Of a stretch of 64,000 bases of DNA, positions 45,125 through 54,938 are shown one piece after another. Source of the stretch: Fimbriimonadaceae bacterium (GTDB lineage Bacteria > Armatimonadota > Fimbriimonadia > Fimbriimonadales > Fimbriimonadaceae); contig JABAQM010000001.1 of assembly GCA_019187105.1 (NCBI GenBank), forward strand, positions 1,116,001 through 1,180,000, in the 5' to 3' direction. The translations under genes were made by a program, and so were the position numbers. How positions within the stretch are numbered: position 1 is the first letter of the stretch; each line of letters begins with the position of its first letter. Under the pieces are notes generated by a model. It made no database searches. It was not told the DNA's origin and saw only the letters and a program-made list of their open reading frames with translations.

Positions 45125-46395
45125 TGCCCAAGCCCAACTCCCGTTCGAATGAGCCCGATGTCGAGACCGCCTTCCTCGTCTTCTGCAACACGGACGAGTC
45201 GGAGGACGCCTACGTCGAGGCCGAGCTGGAGGGGTTATGCGAGGCAGCCGGAGTTCCGGTGGCGGGCTTCATCAGGCAGCGGCTGGACCGGCCCACCTCC
45301 GCAACGTTCATCGGCAAAGGAAAGGTCGACGAAGTTGCGGTGGGAGTGGTTGACAGCGGAGCGGATCTCGTCATCCTCGACGGGGAGCTGAACGCCGTCC
45401 AAGTGCGGAACCTCGAAGAGCGTGTCAAACGCCGCGTGCTCGATCGGACCCAACTCATTCTCGACATCTTTGCCCAGCGAGCGAGGACTCGGGAGGGCCA
45501 GCTTCAGGTCGAGCTTGCGCAACTCAGCTACATGATGCCGCGCCTAATGTCGCTTTACACCAAGTTCGAACGGCAAAAGGGCGGCATCGGCATGCGAGGC
45601 CCTGGCGAAACCAAGCTCGAGAGCGACCGCCGAATGGTGAAGGACCGCATCGCAAAGCTCAGCGACGACCTCGAAGTCGTCAGGCGGCACCGCAGTCAGG
45701 AGAGGAGTGCTCGGAGGCGCCATCCGTTTCCGTTCGCCACCATTGTGGGCTACACGAGCGCCGGCAAGTCGACCTTAATGAACCGGCTTTCCGGCACCGA
45801 TCTGCTCGCCGACGACATGCCGTTTGCGACCCTCGACCCCACAACCCGGCGAGTGGAATTGCCGGACGGCTACTCGCTGTTTCTGACCGATACCGTCGGC
45901 TTCATTCGCAATTTGCCGACGCATCTCGTCGCTGCGTTCCGCGCCACCCTGGAAGAAGTCTCCCATGCTGATTTCGTGATTCATGTGATCGACGTCTCGA
46001 ATCCAGACTGGGAGCTGCAGCATGAGGCGGTGCTCGAGACCCTGACAACCCTCAAAGCGGATCACCTTCCCGCAATCAGCGTGTTCAACAAGATCGATCT
46101 GCTCGACGATCCGACTGTGGCGCGGAGGCTTGTCGCCGAGTGGCCGGACAGTGTTGCGATCAGCGCCTCGACGGGAGTAGGGATCGACGATTTTCTAAAC
46201 CTGATGGTGAAGAAGATCCGCGAGCACCTGGGGCGGGTCGAGGCAGTGGTTCCCTATGACCAAAGCGGCCTTGTCGACGAGTGCTACCGATATGGCCGTG
46301 TCCTCAGCGTCGACTACAAGGAGGACGGCATTCATTTGGTTGCCGAACTGGTGAAGGGGATGCGCGAGAAACTGGCCAAATACGAAAGGCAATAA
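45124..46395 (+). CDS. hflX: GTPase HflX
   Basis: HflX is a ribosome-associated GTPase that splits stalled 70S ribosomes. The 423-residue protein has the N-terminal HflX domain with FIGKGKVDEVA and GELNAVQVRNLEERV, the linker signature GGIGMRGPGETKLESDRR, G1 GYTSAGKST near 209-217, G3 DTVGF, and G4 NKID. The C-terminal domain follows after 360. The start overlaps the previous stop by one base. No hfq or other partner is adjacent. Length and motifs are complete. Confidence 0.96.
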   Translation: MPKPNSRSNEPDVETAFLVFCNTDESEDAYVEAELEGLCEAAGVPVAGFIRQRLDRPTSATFIGKGKVDEVAVGVVDSGADLVILDGELNAVQVRNLEERVKRRVLDRTQLILDIFAQRARTREGQLQVELAQLSYMMPRLMSLYTKFERQKGGIGMRGPGETKLESDRRMVKDRIAKLSDDLEVVRRHRSQERSARRRHPFPFATIVGYTSAGKSTLMNRLSGTDLLADDMPFATLDPTTRRVELPDGYSLFLTDTVGFIRNLPTHLVAAFRATLEEVSHADFVIHVIDVSNPDWELQHEAVLETLTTLKADHLPAISVFNKIDLLDDPTVARRLVAEWPDSVAISASTGVGIDDFLNLMVKKIREHLGRVEAVVPYDQSGLVDECYRYGRVLSVDYKEDGIHLVAELVKGMREKLAKYERQ

Positions 46396-46440
46396 ACTGC
46401 AACACTGGCGCCCACATCCTCAGGCACCGGCCCGGAAATA

Positions 46441-46647
46441 CTAGTCGCTGTCACCGACGTCAGGGCCATCGACGTCCGAGCCAGAGCCAGCGAACCCCGA
46501 CCCTTCTCCGCCGGTTGATCGCGTTGACGTAAAGTCTGTATGTCCTCTGGTTCCACCCACCGCGCCCGCCAAGATGAGGATAACGACGGCCAAGATCACT
46601 AAGCCGACTACCATTGCGATAAGAGTTAATGGTAGGCCCGCACTCAT
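46441..46647 (-). CDS. Small membrane protein with acidic tail
   Basis: The ATG at 46647 overlaps the stop of the P460-type gene (ATGA). The 68-residue protein consists of one long hydrophobic helix (LTLIAMVVGLVILAVVILIL) and a 35-residue Gly, Ser and Asp tail (GGEGSGFAGSGSDVDGPDV). It is probably a membrane-bound partner of the cytochrome, possibly binding cations through its acidic tail. No family is recognised. Confidence 0.6.
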   Translation of the reverse strand: MSAGLPLTLIAMVVGLVILAVVILILAGAVGGTRGHTDFTSTRSTGGEGSGFAGSGSDVDGPDVGDSD

Positions 46648-47234
46648 CCAACCGTAGATACGGACCGCCGCCACGAATGGATTCTGAAGAAGCGGGTCGC
46701 GGCGTTGAGTCCGATAGGACGAAACTGGTAGCCGCGGAAAAGGTAATCACTTCCCTTGGCGCCAGCGTGACAGTTTCTGCAGGTGCTGAGTCTTCCTCGG
46801 GAAGGGGCAGACCGGGCTTGCGTCGACACATAGGCATACTCCCAATCTCCATTTGGAGCGTCATAGCCTATCTCGCGCTTAATCATGATGCCGTAAGCCA
46901 CCAATTCACTCGAGTACCTGGTGCTACTGAACTTCTCTTTTACGACGATCGAGCCCACCGGCGCTGGACGTCCCTTGCGAAAGTTCTTAACGTCCATACC
47001 CTTGACCCGAACGCGGATCGTCTCCTCGGTGTGCGGGCCGTGCCTCTTTCTCAGCTCCTCATAGTCCTTTACCGTATCGCGGCAGAGTCTGAGCAAAAGC
47101 CGCGAAACCGGAATAGGATCCTTGGTCACCGACGGCCATTTGCGAAACTCGTCGGGCTTTGGAAGCGACGGGACCTGATCTAGTATGAGAGAGCCAGCAA
47201 GCCCTAGGATCAGCAACCCCAAGCTCAAATGCAT
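46644..47234 (-). CDS. Cytochrome P460-like exported haem protein
   Basis: The ATG at 47234 yields 196 residues with a signal or anchor helix (LSLGLLILGLAGSLIL); the frame upstream to 47867 is not supported. The C-terminal half has the single c-type haem motif CRNCHAG (CxxCH) and the P460 context APNGDWEYAYVSTQ and KGSDYLFRGYQF. Cytochromes P460 oxidise small nitrogen compounds or act in electron transfer. The next gene (small membrane protein) overlaps by 4 bp. Haem attachment is an inference from the motif. Confidence 0.75.
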   Translation of the reverse strand: MHLSLGLLILGLAGSLILDQVPSLPKPDEFRKWPSVTKDPIPVSRLLLRLCRDTVKDYEELRKRHGPHTEETIRVRVKGMDVKNFRKGRPAPVGSIVVKEKFSSTRYSSELVAYGIMIKREIGYDAPNGDWEYAYVSTQARSAPSRGRLSTCRNCHAGAKGSDYLFRGYQFRPIGLNAATRFFRIHSWRRSVSTVG

Positions 47235-47396
47235 GGGTGCATTCTTGCACACAAAGGGGATCTCCTTCCCTAAAGACATGGGAGAGGGCGATGGTGCGAG
47301 ACCGTCGCTTCGGTCGCGACCGCATTGCACTCGAACTTTTCCCGCTGAACTCACGTTGAAGCTGAAGAGCACGAACGTAACGAGGGGGCTAGTCGA

Positions 47397-48725
47397 GTGC
47401 CACATTTGATGCTGATCGCCATGAGCGGAGTGCGGATTGTGAATCCGGAGCTTCGCGCTTTGGGACTTACCCTTCCCGGATTCGTCGAGCGCGGAAAGGT
47501 CATCGCCTCGATGCCCAGCCTGGGGCTCCTCACGATCGCCGGGGCGACACCGCCGCACTGGGAGGTCTCCTACCACGAGATCGACGATCTCGACCAGGAT
47601 TCCTTGGCAGAGCTCGTCCGCACGGAACCCGATCTGGTCGCGGTGAGCTCGCTTTCGGCGCGGGTGGAGGATGCCTATCGGGTTTTGGGCGACTTTCGAG
47701 CCGCTGGTGTAAGTACGGTACTCGGCGGACTCCACGCGAGCGTGATGCCGGAAGAAGCGTCGGTACATGCCGACTGCGTGGTCACGGGCCAAGGGGAGTG
47801 GGTCTGGCCGAAGCTGATCCGAGACTTCGAATCGGGCGCCTTGGCATCGCGCTACGATGGCATGCACGCCCGCGAACCTCTCGCTTCAACGCCGCTTCCG
47901 CGCTATGACTTGCTCGACCCGGAGCGATACAACCGCATTCCGCTCCAAACCACGAGGGGCTGCCCACTCGACTGCGCGTTCTGCGCCGCGAGTCGGCTCA
48001 TCAGCCCCTATAAGCGTAAGCCGATCGAACGGATTCGTGAAGAAGTGGAATCGGTTCTCCAGATTTGGAACCAGCCCTTCATCGAACTGGCAGATGACAA
48101 TACGTTCGTCAACAAGCCGTGGGGCCGCGCGCTTGCCGACCTCTTCGCGGAGTATCCCCAGATCCGCTGGTTTACCGAGACCGACATCTCGCTTGGCGAC
48201 GATGAAGAACTGATCTCGCGCCTGGCAAGGTCAGGCTGCGCGCAAGTCTTGGTCGGGCTTGAATCGGTGCAGGACGACTCGCTTGCCGAAGCGGACACCC
48301 GGTCGTGGAAGCGCAAGCGCAGGCGGGAATACATCGAGAGGGTTCGCCGCATCCAAGATGGCGGGATCTCGGTCAACGGCTGCTTCGTCTTCGGGTTCGA
48401 TGCCGACACGCACGACACATTCGACCGCACCTGGGATTTTATTCAGGAGGCCGAATTGTCCGAAGTCCAAGTTACGCTCTTGACACCGTTCCCGGGAACG
48501 GCGCTCTATGATTCGCTTGCGCGCCAAGGTCGTCTTTTGAAGGATCGATTTTGGAACCAGTGCACCCTCTTCGATGTCACCTTCGGACCTCGCGGCCTTT
48601 CGCCGGTGGAGCTTGAGCGGAGGTTCCAAAAGATGGTCGCGACCGTGTATTCGGATGATGCCAACGAGCGGCGACGCACGAAGCGCGCGAGCATCTACCG
48701 CCATCGCAGGACGGCTACCACATGA
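47397..48725 (+). CDS. B12-binding-type radical SAM protein
   Basis: The protein has about 442 residues from a GTG start (47397) or about 438 from the ATG at 47409. The first 140 residues form a B12-binding-like Rossmann domain (DLVAVSSLSARVEDAYRVL, STVLGGLHASVMPEEA) without a DxHxxG His. The radical SAM core follows: TRGCPLDCAFCAAS (CxxxCxxC) at about 185-198, then a TIM barrel region (ELADDNTFVNKPWGRAL, VLVGLESVQDDSL). This architecture is shared by enzymes such as BchE and HpnJ. Reaction unknown. It overlaps the next membrane gene by 4 bp. Confidence 0.88.
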   Translation: MPHLMLIAMSGVRIVNPELRALGLTLPGFVERGKVIASMPSLGLLTIAGATPPHWEVSYHEIDDLDQDSLAELVRTEPDLVAVSSLSARVEDAYRVLGDFRAAGVSTVLGGLHASVMPEEASVHADCVVTGQGEWVWPKLIRDFESGALASRYDGMHAREPLASTPLPRYDLLDPERYNRIPLQTTRGCPLDCAFCAASRLISPYKRKPIERIREEVESVLQIWNQPFIELADDNTFVNKPWGRALADLFAEYPQIRWFTETDISLGDDEELISRLARSGCAQVLVGLESVQDDSLAEADTRSWKRKRRREYIERVRRIQDGGISVNGCFVFGFDADTHDTFDRTWDFIQEAELSEVQVTLLTPFPGTALYDSLARQGRLLKDRFWNQCTLFDVTFGPRGLSPVELERRFQKMVATVYSDDANERRRTKRASIYRHRRTATT

Positions 48726-49417
48726 AAGAGGTTTTTCGCGACACCGGGAGATTTCTGACCTTTCGTGCCACTCAAGAGGATTACGAACGGTTCGGATACC
48801 GACACTTTCTCTTAGGCTTTCTAACAACATGGGCGGTTGGCATTGCTCGGAACTGGGACTATCCAGAGGCGGAGTTATTCGCGAAGGCCGGGCTGCCGTC
48901 TCTCGCTTACATCTTCCTTCTCAGCCTTCTGCTCTTCGCGTTTGCCTGGCCGGTCTCGTACGAGAAGCAGAACTATTGGAAGTTCCTAACCGTGGTGTCG
49001 ATGACCGCCGCTCCGGGCCTGATCTACGGCATTCCCGTGGAAATGTTCCTCTCGACGACCGGCGCGCAGAACGCGAATCTGGCGTTTCTGGGATTCGTGG
49101 CCCTGTGGCGCGTCGCACTCATGGTGCACTTTCTGTTTGTCGCCGCGGGCAATACGATCCTGACGACGATGGCGGTGTTGCTGACACCACTGTCGATCAT
49201 GATCGTCGGGCTGATCTCGACAGGCAGGGCCGGATACATCATGGACATCATGGGCGGCCTGAGGTCGCGCGGACCATCCCACCTGAAGGCCGTCGATGAG
49301 ACGGTCGCCTTCCTGGGCTGCCTGGCGTGGCCGGTTGGAGTTTGTGGCCTACTGGTACTCGCGTTGCCATCTTTGATCGCCGTGGCCACAGGTAGGGTGT
49401 GTTCCCCCGATCCTTGA
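48722..49417 (+). CDS. Yip1-like multi-pass membrane protein
   Basis: The start overlaps the radical SAM stop (ATGA). The 231-residue protein has about five TM helices (FLTTWAVGIA, AYIFLLSLLLFAFAWPV, NLAFLGFVALWRVALMVHFL, ILTTMAVLLTPLSIMIVGLI and the C-terminal VGVCGLLVLALPSLI). The arrangement resembles Yip1-family proteins of bacteria, whose role is unknown. Co-translation with the radical SAM enzyme suggests that this enzyme works on a membrane or lipid substrate. A stable hairpin overlaps the last codons. Confidence 0.65.
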   Translation: MKEVFRDTGRFLTFRATQEDYERFGYRHFLLGFLTTWAVGIARNWDYPEAELFAKAGLPSLAYIFLLSLLLFAFAWPVSYEKQNYWKFLTVVSMTAAPGLIYGIPVEMFLSTTGAQNANLAFLGFVALWRVALMVHFLFVAAGNTILTTMAVLLTPLSIMIVGLISTGRAGYIMDIMGGLRSRGPSHLKAVDETVAFLGCLAWPVGVCGLLVLALPSLIAVATGRVCSPDP

Positions 49418-49427
49418 GCGGGGGAAC
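49401..49427. terminator. Hairpin between convergent genes
   Basis: A 9-bp perfect stem GTTCCCCCG / CGGGGGAAC with a 9-nt loop containing the TGA of the upstream gene. It sits between convergent genes and may terminate both, but it lacks a T run. Confidence 0.5.
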
Positions 49428-49438
49428 GGACGATGGGC

Positions 49439-50647
49439 TTAGACAGCCGCTTCGGTAGAGACCGAGTTTCGCAGGTAGAGCCAGACGTTGCCGTTGACGG
49501 CACTCACGTCGAGGGTGCCGGTGCCTTCGCCCAAGCGGCCCTGAACGCGCCCTTGCAAGGTCTGCCTTTCGGCAAGATCGACCTCGCAAGAAACGTCGCC
49601 TCGCAAGGTGGCGAGGGCAACGCGGCAGTCGCTGCCATCCGGGATGCCGACTCGAACGTCGCCGTTTACCGTCCGCACGTTCGCGACACCATCGATCGGC
49701 TGGATGAGGTCGACCACGACATCGCCACTCACCGCCTCGATCGAGAGGGTCCGGCCGGAGCATTCGTGCAGCCGCACATCGCCAGAAGCCGTTCGCGCAA
49801 CGATGTGGCCCTTCACCTGATCCAGAACGACGTCACCGCTCTTGTTCTCGATCGTCAGGTTGCCCGCATCGCAGTTCTCAAGCTTCACGTCGCCGCTGGT
49901 GGTTTGCACGTCGATCGGTCCATCGACCTTGCTCAGTCGCACGTCGCCGCTTCGCCCGTTAACACGACAGGAAGCGTGGATATCGTGGACTTCAACATCG
50001 CCCGATTCGCTTCGGATCTCGATCTGGGGTGAACCGGGGACATGAAGGTGGAGGTCGACTGACGCGCCCGAAATATCCGGGGCTTTAAGCGTCACCACCT
50101 GATCGCCTTCCTCGAGCATTAACGTGTACTCGTCGGCCCGCGCCTGGGCAGCGTGATAGTCAGGTCCTCGGATCGTTAGGAGAGCGACGATCGATCCCTC
50201 GCTGGCGCCGCCATGCACCTTAATATCTCCCGCCGTATTCTCGATGCGAAGAGTCTTGTCGCTGTCGATGGCGAGGGGCATCACGATTTCTCGTTCGAAA
50301 GCGGTTCCAAAAACGCCAACGAACTTCGCGTCCTTCGCTACTTCCTTGATCTTTTCAAAGCCCTTCTGGGCGGTTTGCTTGAACTGCTGAGTGACTTCCT
50401 TCCAATTCACTCCGGAGGTCACTTCCTTTCCGAGCCGCTCGATCGATTCGATGATATCGGCGAAGGGCGGCTTAGGCTTTGCCTCAGATCCCTCGCCGGC
50501 TTCACCGTCAACGGCAGCCGCATGCGGTTCACCCGCCGCCGCCGTGCCGTCGGTGGACTGCATGGCATCGATCAGCTCAGCAGCATCCTCCGGCGAGATC
50601 TTGCCCTCTTGGACCAGCTCAATAACGCGTTTAATGTCTTCTCTCAT
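49439..50647 (-). CDS. DUF4097 beta-strand-repeat protein with SHOCT-like N-terminus
   Basis: The 402-residue protein has an N-terminal SHOCT-like helix pair (VIELVQEGKISPEDAAELI, residues 8-26). From 120 on it has repeated beta-helix-like rungs such as SGDVEVHDIHAS, SGDVRLSKVDGPIDV and SGDVKLENCDAGNLTI, which is the DUF4097 pattern of stress-related envelope proteins. There is no signal peptide, so it may be cytoplasmic or use another route. It starts on the last base of the DUF2089 stop (TGATG), so the two are coupled. DUF2089-DUF4097 operons are common in many bacteria. Confidence 0.8.
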   Translation of the reverse strand: MREDIKRVIELVQEGKISPEDAAELIDAMQSTDGTAAAGEPHAAAVDGEAGEGSEAKPKPPFADIIESIERLGKEVTSGVNWKEVTQQFKQTAQKGFEKIKEVAKDAKFVGVFGTAFEREIVMPLAIDSDKTLRIENTAGDIKVHGGASEGSIVALLTIRGPDYHAAQARADEYTLMLEEGDQVVTLKAPDISGASVDLHLHVPGSPQIEIRSESGDVEVHDIHASCRVNGRSGDVRLSKVDGPIDVQTTSGDVKLENCDAGNLTIENKSGDVVLDQVKGHIVARTASGDVRLHECSGRTLSIEAVSGDVVVDLIQPIDGVANVRTVNGDVRVGIPDGSDCRVALATLRGDVSCEVDLAERQTLQGRVQGRLGEGTGTLDVSAVNGNVWLYLRNSVSTEAAV

Positions 50648-51057
50648 CAGTTGACTGCGGCCTCCCCGCGCATCAGGCGCTTGGCCTCGGCGGCGTCGAT
50701 CTCGCCCCGTGCCAAACGGTCGAGAACGTCTTGGTGATTCGTCGACTGGGCGACCCGCTTCTGCTTTTCTTCCTTGACGGGTTCCAGGTTCAGTGCGGCA
50801 AGCAGGCTATCGAGCCTCGCCCTTACCGTCGGGTAGCTAAGGCCGAGTTCCTTTTCCATACTGGCGATCACTCCACGGCAGCGAAGGAACGTCTCGAGAA
50901 AACTCGCCTGCTCAGGCTCGAGCCGAGCCCATTTGGGTACTTCGAAGTGGCCCCGGACCACCACGCCGGAGGTTTCACCGGTGATCTCGGTGATGACGAT
51001 GTCCCCCGTGCCGAATGGATCCTTAGGCGGAAGCGACAGTTTTTTAGGATTTGCCAT
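50647..51057 (-). CDS. DUF2089-family regulator
   Basis: The 136-residue protein contains the DUF2089 core: FEVPKWARLEPEQASFLETF, then RCRGVIASMEKELGLSYPTVRARLDSLL, a helix-turn-helix that looks DNA-binding, and a SHOCT-like tail (DVLDRLARGEIDAAEAKRLM). The N-terminal zinc ribbon of longer members is missing. It likely regulates the coupled DUF4097 gene. The start is ATG at 51057. Confidence 0.78.
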   Translation of the reverse strand: MANPKKLSLPPKDPFGTGDIVITEITGETSGVVVRGHFEVPKWARLEPEQASFLETFLRCRGVIASMEKELGLSYPTVRARLDSLLAALNLEPVKEEKQKRVAQSTNHQDVLDRLARGEIDAAEAKRLMRGEAAVN

Positions 51058-51127
51058 ATCTGACCTTGAAGAATCTAAATTCTACAATCCATCATACTCA
51101 ACTTCTCATTGCCAGGTTGCGGGAAAC

Positions 51128-51160
51128 AAAAAAAGCCTCCACGCCAAAGCGTGGAGGCTT
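51128..51160 (-). terminator. Terminator of the groESL operon
   Basis: On the minus strand a 12-bp perfect stem (AAGCCTCCACGC / GCGTGGAGGCTT) with a four-base loop is followed by a seven-T run. It lies 16 bp after the groEL stop. Confidence 0.9.
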
Positions 51161-51175
51161 GACCACCGGCCGAGC

Positions 51176-52792
<1,617 letters not shown>

Positions 52793-53128
52793 TTACTTCT
52801 TCGCTCCTGCCAATTCCTTCTTGGACGACTTCGAAGTCGCTCCTTCCAGGATGGCGAGCACATCGTCGGACCGTAGGATCACGTAGTCCTTGCCTTCGAC
52901 GGTAACTTCGGTGCCGCTGTACTTTCCGTAGAGCACCACGTCGCCGACCTTGACTTCCATCGGCGCGAGCTTGCCGCTGTCCAGCATCTTGCCAGGACCG
53001 ACGGCGAGGACGGTGCCACGCAACGGCTTTTCCTGGGCCGTGTCGGGAAGGATAATGCCGCTTGCCGTGGTTTCTTCCTTGGCGGCGGCTTCGACGACAA
53101 TTCGATCGTGCAATGGATTGATTTTCAT
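52793..53128 (-). CDS. groES: Co-chaperonin GroES (10 kDa)
   Basis: The 111-residue protein has the GroES pattern: [20 protein letters not shown], the mobile loop region [14 protein letters not shown], and [15 protein letters not shown]. It caps the GroEL ring. The C-terminus is about 14 residues longer than Escherichia coli GroES ([18 protein letters not shown]). The start ATG follows GAGG by 10 nt, and the CIRCE-like site lies 53-79 nt upstream. Confidence 0.97.
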   Translation of the reverse strand: MKINPLHDRIVVEAAAKEETTASGIILPDTAQEKPLRGTVLAVGPGKMLDSGKLAPMEVKVGDVVLYGKYSGTEVTVEGKDYVILRSDDVLAILEGATSKSSKKELAGAKK

Positions 53129-53180
53129 CGGTGGTCTACCTCGTTACGAATTCCAAGCCGCAGGAATGCGGCTCGATTGG

Positions 53181-53207
53181 TTAGCAGTATACCGCCGAGA
53201 GTGCCAA
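53181..53207. promoter_or_regulatory. Degenerate CIRCE operator (HrcA site) before groESL
   Basis: TTAGCAGTA - 9 nt - GAGTGCCAA matches the CIRCE consensus TTAGCACTC-N9-GAGTGCTAA at 15 of 18 positions with the exact spacing. On the minus strand TATACT, a good -10 box, sits across the left arm and spacer. HrcA repression of groESL is therefore likely. Confidence 0.75.
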
Positions 53208-53227
53208 ATCAAGCAACCTTTCGGGTT

Positions 53228-53274
53228 CAAAAAACCGAGCCAAAGTTTAGGACCTATACGGCCATAGGTCCTAA
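53228..53274 (-). terminator. Hairpin and T run after the first choice-of-anchor B gene
   Basis: A perfect 11-bp stem TTAGGACCTAT / ATAGGTCCTAA with a 6-nt loop (53247-53274) lies 13 bp past the stop on the minus strand. A TTTTTT run (53229-53235 region) follows about 12 nt later, so it may be an inefficient terminator. Confidence 0.55.
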
Positions 53275-53287
53275 GTCTGGCCGCTTC

Positions 53288-54865
53288 CTAGCGACGGGCC
53301 GTCACTCGCACCATATCCACATATGCGGTCATCCGCGAATTGAGGATCGGGCTAAGCGACTGAATCTTCAAGCGCGATTCGATCGTGCCATCCGACTTCA
53401 CAAAGTTGCCGGCTGCGATGTCATCGACCGTGAACACGGTTTGATCCGGGCTGAGATCCGCCTCGCCAACCTTGACCCACTGCCCCAGGGTCTGGTCCTT
53501 GAGAAAAACCTCGGACCGGGCGCCGGCGGTTAGGTTCACAGCGGCTTTCCAGGCGAGATCTATCTTGGTGATCGGCGAATAGTCGGTTTTGTGGGTGACC
53601 GCGAGCTGGACCGTCGGCTTCGTTTCCGCAGTCAAGCCGGGCGCATTGTTCGCCACCAAGTGGGTGGCGTCATCGAAGCGGAGCTCCTTCTTGCCGCCGG
53701 ACACGAGTTGTCCGGTTTCGAGCTTGAAACTCGTGATCGGCGCGCCGAGGCCCTTTGCTTCGCTGACGTCGAAGATGAACAAGCCGCTCTGAATGTCGCT
53801 GGCGATCACCGTGCGACTGGGGAAGCCTGCGTAAACGCCCCAGATACCGTTGTAGCTCTCGTTCTCCAAATAGTAAGAGTCGTAGTTGGCGGTCTCGCGG
53901 AGGGCGTCCGGGTTGCGAACGTCGTAAACCAAGGTTCCCGCGGCATAGCATGCGAGCATGAGGAATCCATCCTGAATCCAGGAGTTGTGGTCGATGACCT
54001 TGCGGTTGTTCTCGAACGTTCCTCGGATCGTCGGATTGGTCAGGTTCGTGATGTCGATAATCCAGGTAGTCGCCGTATCGACCTCTTCGTTCTTCTCATC
54101 GAACTCGTCGTTGATGTAGAGCACCTGTCGATCGGTTGAAAGTACGCCGCTGTGGCAGAACCCTTCGCTCACATACACAAGCCTTGCGAGCTGGATGATG
54201 TTGCTGGGGTTGGTGACATCCAGGATATAAAGGCCGTTCTGGGCGCCGAAAATGAACGCGATCTCTTTACCGGCGTGAACGCCCTCGGTCCAGTTGACGA
54301 CGATCGAATCGTGGACGTAGCTGCCCGTCCATCGCCCTTTGTAGACCGGGGCCGTCGGATTCGAGCAATCGATAATGGCGAAGCCGATGTTTGAGCCGTT
54401 GACGTAGATCCGCTTGCTGGCCGGGTTGGCCTGGATGGTGTGAATGGAGCTCAGGCCTTGGCCGGTGTAGGTCGAGTGCAGCGTGACCTGGTCGTTATCG
54501 ATATTCCGCAAGTCGATGATCTGCATGCCGCCGCCGCCCTCGGTGGCCGCATAAGCGAAATCGCCCATGACCACCGTTTCGTGCCACAGATTCACCGGTC
54601 CGTTGATATGGGCCACGATTCGCGGCTTTTCGGGATCGGTGATCTCCACAAAACCGTTGCCGTTGCGCAGCCCGATGATCGCATATTCGCGCCCCGACGA
54701 TGAAACGTAGCCGTAGCAGCCGGCCGCGGAAGTCGGGTTGCCTGGGAATTCGCTGAGGGGGAGGGAGTCCAGGAGCCGCATTCCTTGCTTGCTGAATTGG
54801 GCCTGGACGGCAACCCCTAGGGTTACAACGAAGGCAGATACGAGTGCCTTTGCGAGTGGTTTCAA
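53288..54865 (-). CDS. Choice-of-anchor B family secreted beta-propeller protein
   Basis: The TTG at 54865 follows AGGAGCAGG and gives a signal peptide (LAKALVSAFVVTLGVAVQAQ), which the longer frame to 54913 disrupts. The 525-residue protein has propeller-like repeats: YAIIGLRNGNGFVEITDPE, GDFAYAATEGGGGMQIIDLR, GFAIIDCSNPTAPVYKG, NGLYILDVTNPSNIIQ. These fit the choice-of-anchor B family of extracellular LVIVD-type propellers. The C-terminal 150 residues form a separate beta domain. No PEP-CTERM signal is present. It is a paralogue of the next gene and downstream of it. Confidence 0.85.
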   Translation of the reverse strand: MKPLAKALVSAFVVTLGVAVQAQFSKQGMRLLDSLPLSEFPGNPTSAAGCYGYVSSSGREYAIIGLRNGNGFVEITDPEKPRIVAHINGPVNLWHETVVMGDFAYAATEGGGGMQIIDLRNIDNDQVTLHSTYTGQGLSSIHTIQANPASKRIYVNGSNIGFAIIDCSNPTAPVYKGRWTGSYVHDSIVVNWTEGVHAGKEIAFIFGAQNGLYILDVTNPSNIIQLARLVYVSEGFCHSGVLSTDRQVLYINDEFDEKNEEVDTATTWIIDITNLTNPTIRGTFENNRKVIDHNSWIQDGFLMLACYAAGTLVYDVRNPDALRETANYDSYYLENESYNGIWGVYAGFPSRTVIASDIQSGLFIFDVSEAKGLGAPITSFKLETGQLVSGGKKELRFDDATHLVANNAPGLTAETKPTVQLAVTHKTDYSPITKIDLAWKAAVNLTAGARSEVFLKDQTLGQWVKVGEADLSPDQTVFTVDDIAAGNFVKSDGTIESRLKIQSLSPILNSRMTAYVDMVRVTARR

Positions 54866-54893
54866 AATCCTGCTCCTAATGAATGTTACAAAG

Positions 54894-54930
54894 AAAAAGG
54901 CCGTCCCGGCCAAATTGAACGGGACGGCTT
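54894..54930 (-). terminator. Rho-independent terminator between the two propeller genes
   Basis: On the minus strand GCCGTCCCG / CGGGACGGC pair over 9 bp around a loop of 11 nt, followed by CTTTTTC. It closes the 54939 gene 9 bp after its stop, so the two paralogues are probably separate transcripts. Confidence 0.8.
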
Positions 54931-54938
54931 TGTTCAGA

